Source of the DNA: Pandoraea pnomenusa
Lineage (GTDB): Bacteria > Pseudomonadota > Gammaproteobacteria > Burkholderiales > Burkholderiaceae
DNA length: 64,000 nt
Direction: 5' to 3'
NCBI RefSeq assembly: GCF_000767615.3
Contig: NZ_CP009553.3
Span: 5,146,001 to 5,210,000 of the forward strand
The notes under the pieces are model-generated. The model saw only the letters and a program-made list of their open reading frames with translations, was not told where the DNA came from and made no database searches. Each line of letters starts with the position of its first letter. Within the stretch, counting starts at the first letter, position 1. Shown here one piece after another: positions 61,238-64,000 of the stretch. Made by a program: the position numbers and the translations under genes.

Positions 61238-62185
61238 ATGTTGCCACCCGCGAACGACACCCCCGGCGGCAGCCGTCGGGCATCGACCGCGTCCCGCGCG
61301 CGCGGCGGCGCGGCCCGCGGCACGCCCGATCGCCACATCGACGCGGCGTCCGCGGCCGCGCTCAAGCTGCCGCGCGAGTCGCAGGCGATGTCATACGCAA
61401 AGCGCACCCTCGCCCTGCGACGCGAGCCCCCGAAAGCCAGCGATGTCGAGCGGTATCTGCGGCGCTGGTTCATCGCACCGCCTTCGGTACTGATCGCGCT
61501 TGCCTCCGATGAGGAATTGCGGGCGCGCAACGCGATATACCCGCCCTTGCGTACGACGAGCACGCGCTTCGGCGACATCGCCTATGCGAGCTACGTGGTG
61601 GCGCAGGGGGCGTGCGGACACGACGGCACCCATCTGCGCACATGTGTCGTATCGATCACCCAGGGCAACGAGGTCGTGACGTTTCCGGCGCTCCAGGCGT
61701 GGACCCATGACGGCGAACCCATCGTTCGCGCCGACGCGCTCTCGCATCTGCACTATGCGACGGAGCGCATCAAGGCCACCACGCCGGCGCAGCACATGCG
61801 ACGCCACAGCCTGTTTCATGCCGAAACGCGCGATCTCGTCACGCACGATCCGGTGCTTCAATCGGGTCACCGTGCCGCGCGGCTCGGCATGTGGCTGGCC
61901 GCCGCCGCATTGCTCGAGCGTGGCAACGCGTCGGTCGATGCGGTACTGCGCGACATCCGTATCGGCGCGCAGTCGTTCGATCCGACCTTTCGCCAGTACC
62001 AGGAGCTCGCGCGCCTTGCCCGCTCTCGCCATCGTCGCAACATCGCGTTGCCGTGCGAAATGCCCGGCGGCCCGTCACACAGCCGCGCAGCCATCGAGCC
62101 GAGCGCTCAGGCGATCGCCCCCTCATCTCTGTCCAGGACGCTTCCCGATGCACGATCTTCACCCCTTTCACAACGTTGTCAGTGA
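61238..62185 (+). CDS. Second YopH-like fold with Cys-to-Ser active site (putative effector)
   Basis: This is a 315-residue protein. Residues 1-40 are an Arg/Ala/Gly-rich, signal-like disordered start. Residues about 55-262 align to the YopH phosphatase domain: VERYLRRWFIAPPSVLIALA with LESHLRMLAENRTPVLAVLA, then a Gly in TRFGDI like TYGSI. The catalytic loop reads Q208-S-G-H-R-A-A-R215, against H-C-(X5)-R in active enzymes. Thus the Cys is Ser209 while the phosphate-binding Arg215 is kept, the pattern of STYX-type pseudophosphatases that bind but do not cleave phosphotyrosine. No WPD loop. The tail is Pro/Ser-rich. AAGGAG precedes the ATG at 61238. Its 3' end overlaps the chaperone gene by 38 bp. 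Confidence 0.65.
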   Translation: MLPPANDTPGGSRRASTASRARGGAARGTPDRHIDAASAAALKLPRESQAMSYAKRTLALRREPPKASDVERYLRRWFIAPPSVLIALASDEELRARNAIYPPLRTTSTRFGDIAYASYVVAQGACGHDGTHLRTCVVSITQGNEVVTFPALQAWTHDGEPIVRADALSHLHYATERIKATTPAQHMRRHSLFHAETRDLVTHDPVLQSGHRAARLGMWLAAAALLERGNASVDAVLRDIRIGAQSFDPTFRQYQELARLARSRHRRNIALPCEMPGGPSHSRAAIEPSAQAIAPSSLSRTLPDARSSPLSQRCQ

Positions 62186-62531
62186 GCTGCTTCGGCATAT
62201 CGGCTTCGCGGCGTTCGAGCCGGCGCCGGATCAGGAGGTCGTGAGCCTGGACGTCGAAGACGGCATGTCGGTGCACTTCGGTGCGATCGACCAGGCGTCA
62301 TGGTTCATGCTCGCCGAGTTCAACGACGCGATCACCTCCGATTCCCTGCTCGTCGCGTTGCAGGCCAACCACCTGCGCGCCGACGCCATTCAGCCCGTGT
62401 TCTCCCTGAATGACGACGGCGTGCTGAACTGCTGGGTCAAGTTGCCGCTCTTCGGTCATGACAGATCGACCCTGGCCAACGCGTTCGGTGAATTGCTCGA
62501 CGTCGCCCAGGCCATGCCCAAAGCCGCCTGA
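62148..62531 (+). CDS. CesT/SycH-like type III secretion chaperone
   Basis: This is a 127-residue, acidic protein. The helix-strand pattern of class I effector chaperones is present: an N-terminal helix (HNVVSELLRHIGF), strands EVVSLDVEDGMSVHFGAI and WFMLAEF, then helix TSDSLLVALQANHLRA, strands IQPVFSLNDDGVLNCWVKLP, and a final helix (STLANAFGELLDVAQAMP). The motif L-x-x-A-L-x-A-N in helix 2 is common in CesT-family proteins. Such chaperones bind the N-terminus of one or a few effectors and keep them secretion-competent. Overlap with the preceding Cys-to-Ser YopH-like gene suggests that this is a client. Confidence 0.78.
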   Translation: MHDLHPFHNVVSELLRHIGFAAFEPAPDQEVVSLDVEDGMSVHFGAIDQASWFMLAEFNDAITSDSLLVALQANHLRADAIQPVFSLNDDGVLNCWVKLPLFGHDRSTLANAFGELLDVAQAMPKAA

Positions 62532-62559
62532 CCCCGCTCCCCTATCGCGCGCCACCGCC

Positions 62560-63183
62560 ATGCCCAACGCCATCTCAGGACGCCTCACCCCGCCTCGCGA
62601 CCTTGCGAAACTGCCGCCGCACACCCGTATCGGACATGCCAAGCGTGGCGTGTGCGTCTCATACGGCGGCATGGACTTTCGTCTGCCTGCGCAGCAGAAC
62701 ACACGGACCGACAAATTCGTGTCGCGCGACAAGCGCGGGCCGAAGCACCGACGCTGGGGTGCCTTCGCCGCCCGGGTGCGCGCCATCTTCGCCGGACTGA
62801 CGGTCCTGCGATGGGTCGTCATCCCGCATCGCCCGACGCGCGTGTCGGCACCCGGCGCACCAGGTGCGGCACGTGAAGCTCCTCCTTTCGAGCCCATGAG
62901 GGTCGTGCCATCGTTGACGGTCCGGGCGGCAGTGCGTCCGAGCGTGCCCGCGCGCGGCGAGACCGCCTCGCCGAGCCGAAACACCGCACCGTCGAGGCGA
63001 CCGGCGGGCGGTTCGACGCTGAACGTGCAGGGACAGCGAGCGACTGCCGCCAACGGCGACAGCCTCTCCATGCCACGTGGCGCGCCAGGCGTCGGCGTGC
63101 CCCCGGTGCGGGCGGTGTCGCTTGGCATTCCCCCGGCACCCGACCTGCGACCGCCACCGGCACCGATACCACCAAAACGTTGA
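62560..63183 (+). CDS. Basic proline-rich protein of unknown function in the effector locus
   Basis: This is a 207-residue protein starting 28 bp after the chaperone stop. The N-terminal half is very basic with a short conserved-looking core (KRGVCVSYGGMDFRLPAQQN) and one hydrophobic helix (AIFAGLTVLRWVVI, about 84-97). The rest is disordered, rich in Pro/Ala/Arg, ending PPPAPIPPKR. I do not recognise a family. No good RBS lies before the ATG at 62560; an in-frame start at 62458 would overlap the chaperone gene. Composition fits a secreted effector or a small accessory protein. Confidence 0.5.
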   Translation: MPNAISGRLTPPRDLAKLPPHTRIGHAKRGVCVSYGGMDFRLPAQQNTRTDKFVSRDKRGPKHRRWGAFAARVRAIFAGLTVLRWVVIPHRPTRVSAPGAPGAAREAPPFEPMRVVPSLTVRAAVRPSVPARGETASPSRNTAPSRRPAGGSTLNVQGQRATAANGDSLSMPRGAPGVGVPPVRAVSLGIPPAPDLRPPPAPIPPKR

Positions 63184-63219
63184 GCGAGGGCTGGCCGGAC
63201 GGGCGCCCCCCATCAATGC

Positions 63220-63250
63220 GCCAATGACGCTGCGTCGGGGCGTCATTGGC
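63220..63250. terminator. Hairpin between convergent genes at the locus end
   Basis: GCCAATGACGC and GCGTCATTGGC form a perfect 11-bp stem with a 9-nt loop in the 165-bp gap between two convergent genes. No T-run on either side; a bidirectional, possibly Rho-assisted stop is likely. Confidence 0.55.
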
Positions 63251-63348
63251 ACGTAAGTAGCGCGCCATTTGACGCCGGCATGGCTTGGCGCCGACCACGC
63301 CGGCTGGAAGTCACGCGACACGCGCTCGCTCACATGGCCCGAAGCCTG

Positions 63349-64000
63349 TCAGGCCATGCCGCCGGCGCGTTGCTGCGAGAACGGCGCGCGCTGCGGTCGC
63401 ACTGGCGGCGGGCTCGACTCGCGTTGGGGCAGGCGTTTCCGATCGGTCGACAGACTCCAGTGGCTCGAGGTTTTCTCGGCATATCCCCCTTTGACGTAGG
63501 CCAGCATGAAGTCGGCCAATGCCCGGTTGGCCTCGGCGCGATGCGACGGCGTCGGCGTTTCGGCGTGGCGGCGCGCCGCCTCGGTCAGCGTATCGAGCAA
63601 AGCCCGGGTGGCGGGCACTTCGCGCACGATGCGCTGCAGATCGTCCTCGAGCGGCGTGCCCGGACGACGCTCGGCGATGTTGGCGAACGTGTCGTCGAAC
63701 TCCTTCCTGTGGTTCTCGGCGAATCCGCTCCACCATTCCGGACCGCCGAAATCGGGCTTGGCCAGTCGCATGCGCGCCAGCGGCGCGAGCAGATCCAGGC
63801 AACCGCTGCCGATGGTGAGCACGTCGGCCGAGTGGGTCACGTGCGTCATGCCGACCGAGCCCGAGATCGGCGACGACGGCACGCTCAGTTGCCCACCGAG
63901 CGTCGTCTGAATCCCCCGGGTCGAGTACATCAGCGCAATGCCGTTTTCCTTCAGCTTGAAGCGTAGCGTGCTCACCACGCCCACCTCGTACGAGATATCC
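63349..64000 (-). CDS. C-terminal part of a large unknown protein (5' end beyond window)
   Basis: The frame is open from the window edge to a stop at 63349, 217 codons. A GTG near 63984 is in frame, but the sequence before it is also open and protein-like (ISYEVG), so the gene almost surely begins outside. The visible N-terminal part has alternating hydrophobic strands (VSTLRFKLKENGIALMYSTR, TTLGGQLSVPSSPISGSVGM), followed by an all-helical part (residues about 70-165) and a basic Pro-rich tail. I do not recognise the family. Strand-rich C-terminal regions are known in large type III effectors such as AvrE, but I have no motif to support that. It is convergent with the effector genes. Confidence 0.55.
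   Translation of the reverse strand, partial: DISYEVGVVSTLRFKLKENGIALMYSTRGIQTTLGGQLSVPSSPISGSVGMTHVTHSADVLTIGSGCLDLLAPLARMRLAKPDFGGPEWWSGFAENHRKEFDDTFANIAERRPGTPLEDDLQRIVREVPATRALLDTLTEAARRHAETPTPSHRAEANRALADFMLAYVKGGYAEKTSSHWSLSTDRKRLPQRESSPPPVRPQRAPFSQQRAGGMA

Noticed and set aside
59860..62185. Active protein tyrosine phosphatase
   Set aside because: The YopH-like proteins lack the HCX5R Cys (Phe and Ser instead) and the WPD loop, so enzymatic annotation would be wrong.

Overview
The window looks like chromosomal DNA of a high-GC betaproteobacterium in the Burkholderiaceae, most like Pandoraea. That rests on recalled family resemblance, namely the argB, hslVU/dksA, xerC-dapF-lpxL-metK and gatCAB-mre-mrdA-rodA neighbourhoods and Burkholderia-like protein sequences; no search was run. 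There are no rRNA or tRNA genes, CRISPR arrays or insertion sequences that I can see. Coding density is high, most operons have 1-4 nt stop/start overlaps, and several operons end in clear intrinsic terminators.

Bases 1-11211 form an aromatic-catabolism island. A dual-HTH LysR regulator and ligBA (protocatechuate 4,5-dioxygenase) are divergent from vanR-vanAB (vanillate O-demethylase). Next comes a convergent operon of benzoylformate decarboxylase, vanillin dehydrogenase and an MHS-type transporter, divergent from its own LysR gene. Together they could carry vanilloylformate or vanillin through vanillate and protocatechuate to 4,5-ring cleavage. Two GGGATCCC-centred palindromes (candidate VanR operators) lie between ligB and vanR, and a perfect T-N11-A LysR box lies between the decarboxylase and its LysR gene.

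Bases 11255-31925 are mostly housekeeping: a Dph6-like ATPase, argB, a Cys-rich CWC protein, a PCu(A)C copper chaperone divergent from a RegB/RegA redox two-component system, hslVU, then a zinc-homeostasis block. That block holds a ZnuD-like TonB receptor, a His/Cys membrane protein, a Cys-depleted DksA, a His-rich CobW GTPase and a Zur-like Fur protein. It carries two near-identical palindromes at the two promoters expected to be Zur controlled. An EamA transporter, rlmI, xerC, a DUF484 protein, dapF, lpxL and metK follow.

Bases 32094-37419 hold a coniferyl-aldehyde-type dehydrogenase, aidB and a GMC oxidoreductase. Bases 37390-46003 are a compact R64/TCP-like type IVb pilus operon read on the minus strand in the order pilS-pilL-pilN-pilO-pilP-pilQ-pilR-pilU. 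Bases 46497-58364 hold ppk2, gatCAB with an embedded lipoprotein gene, and the cell-shape operon mreBCD-mrdA-rodA.

Bases 58423-64000 are accessory and the most unusual part. They hold a proline-rich protein, two proteins that by eye align to the Yersinia YopH tyrosine-phosphatase domain but have lost the catalytic cysteine (Cys to Phe and Cys to Ser), a CesT/SycH-like type III secretion chaperone, a basic proline-rich protein, and the 3' end of a further unknown gene. I read this as a previously undescribed type III effector and chaperone locus built on catalytically dead YopH-like folds. The homology is inferred from recalled sequence and needs a profile search or structure prediction.
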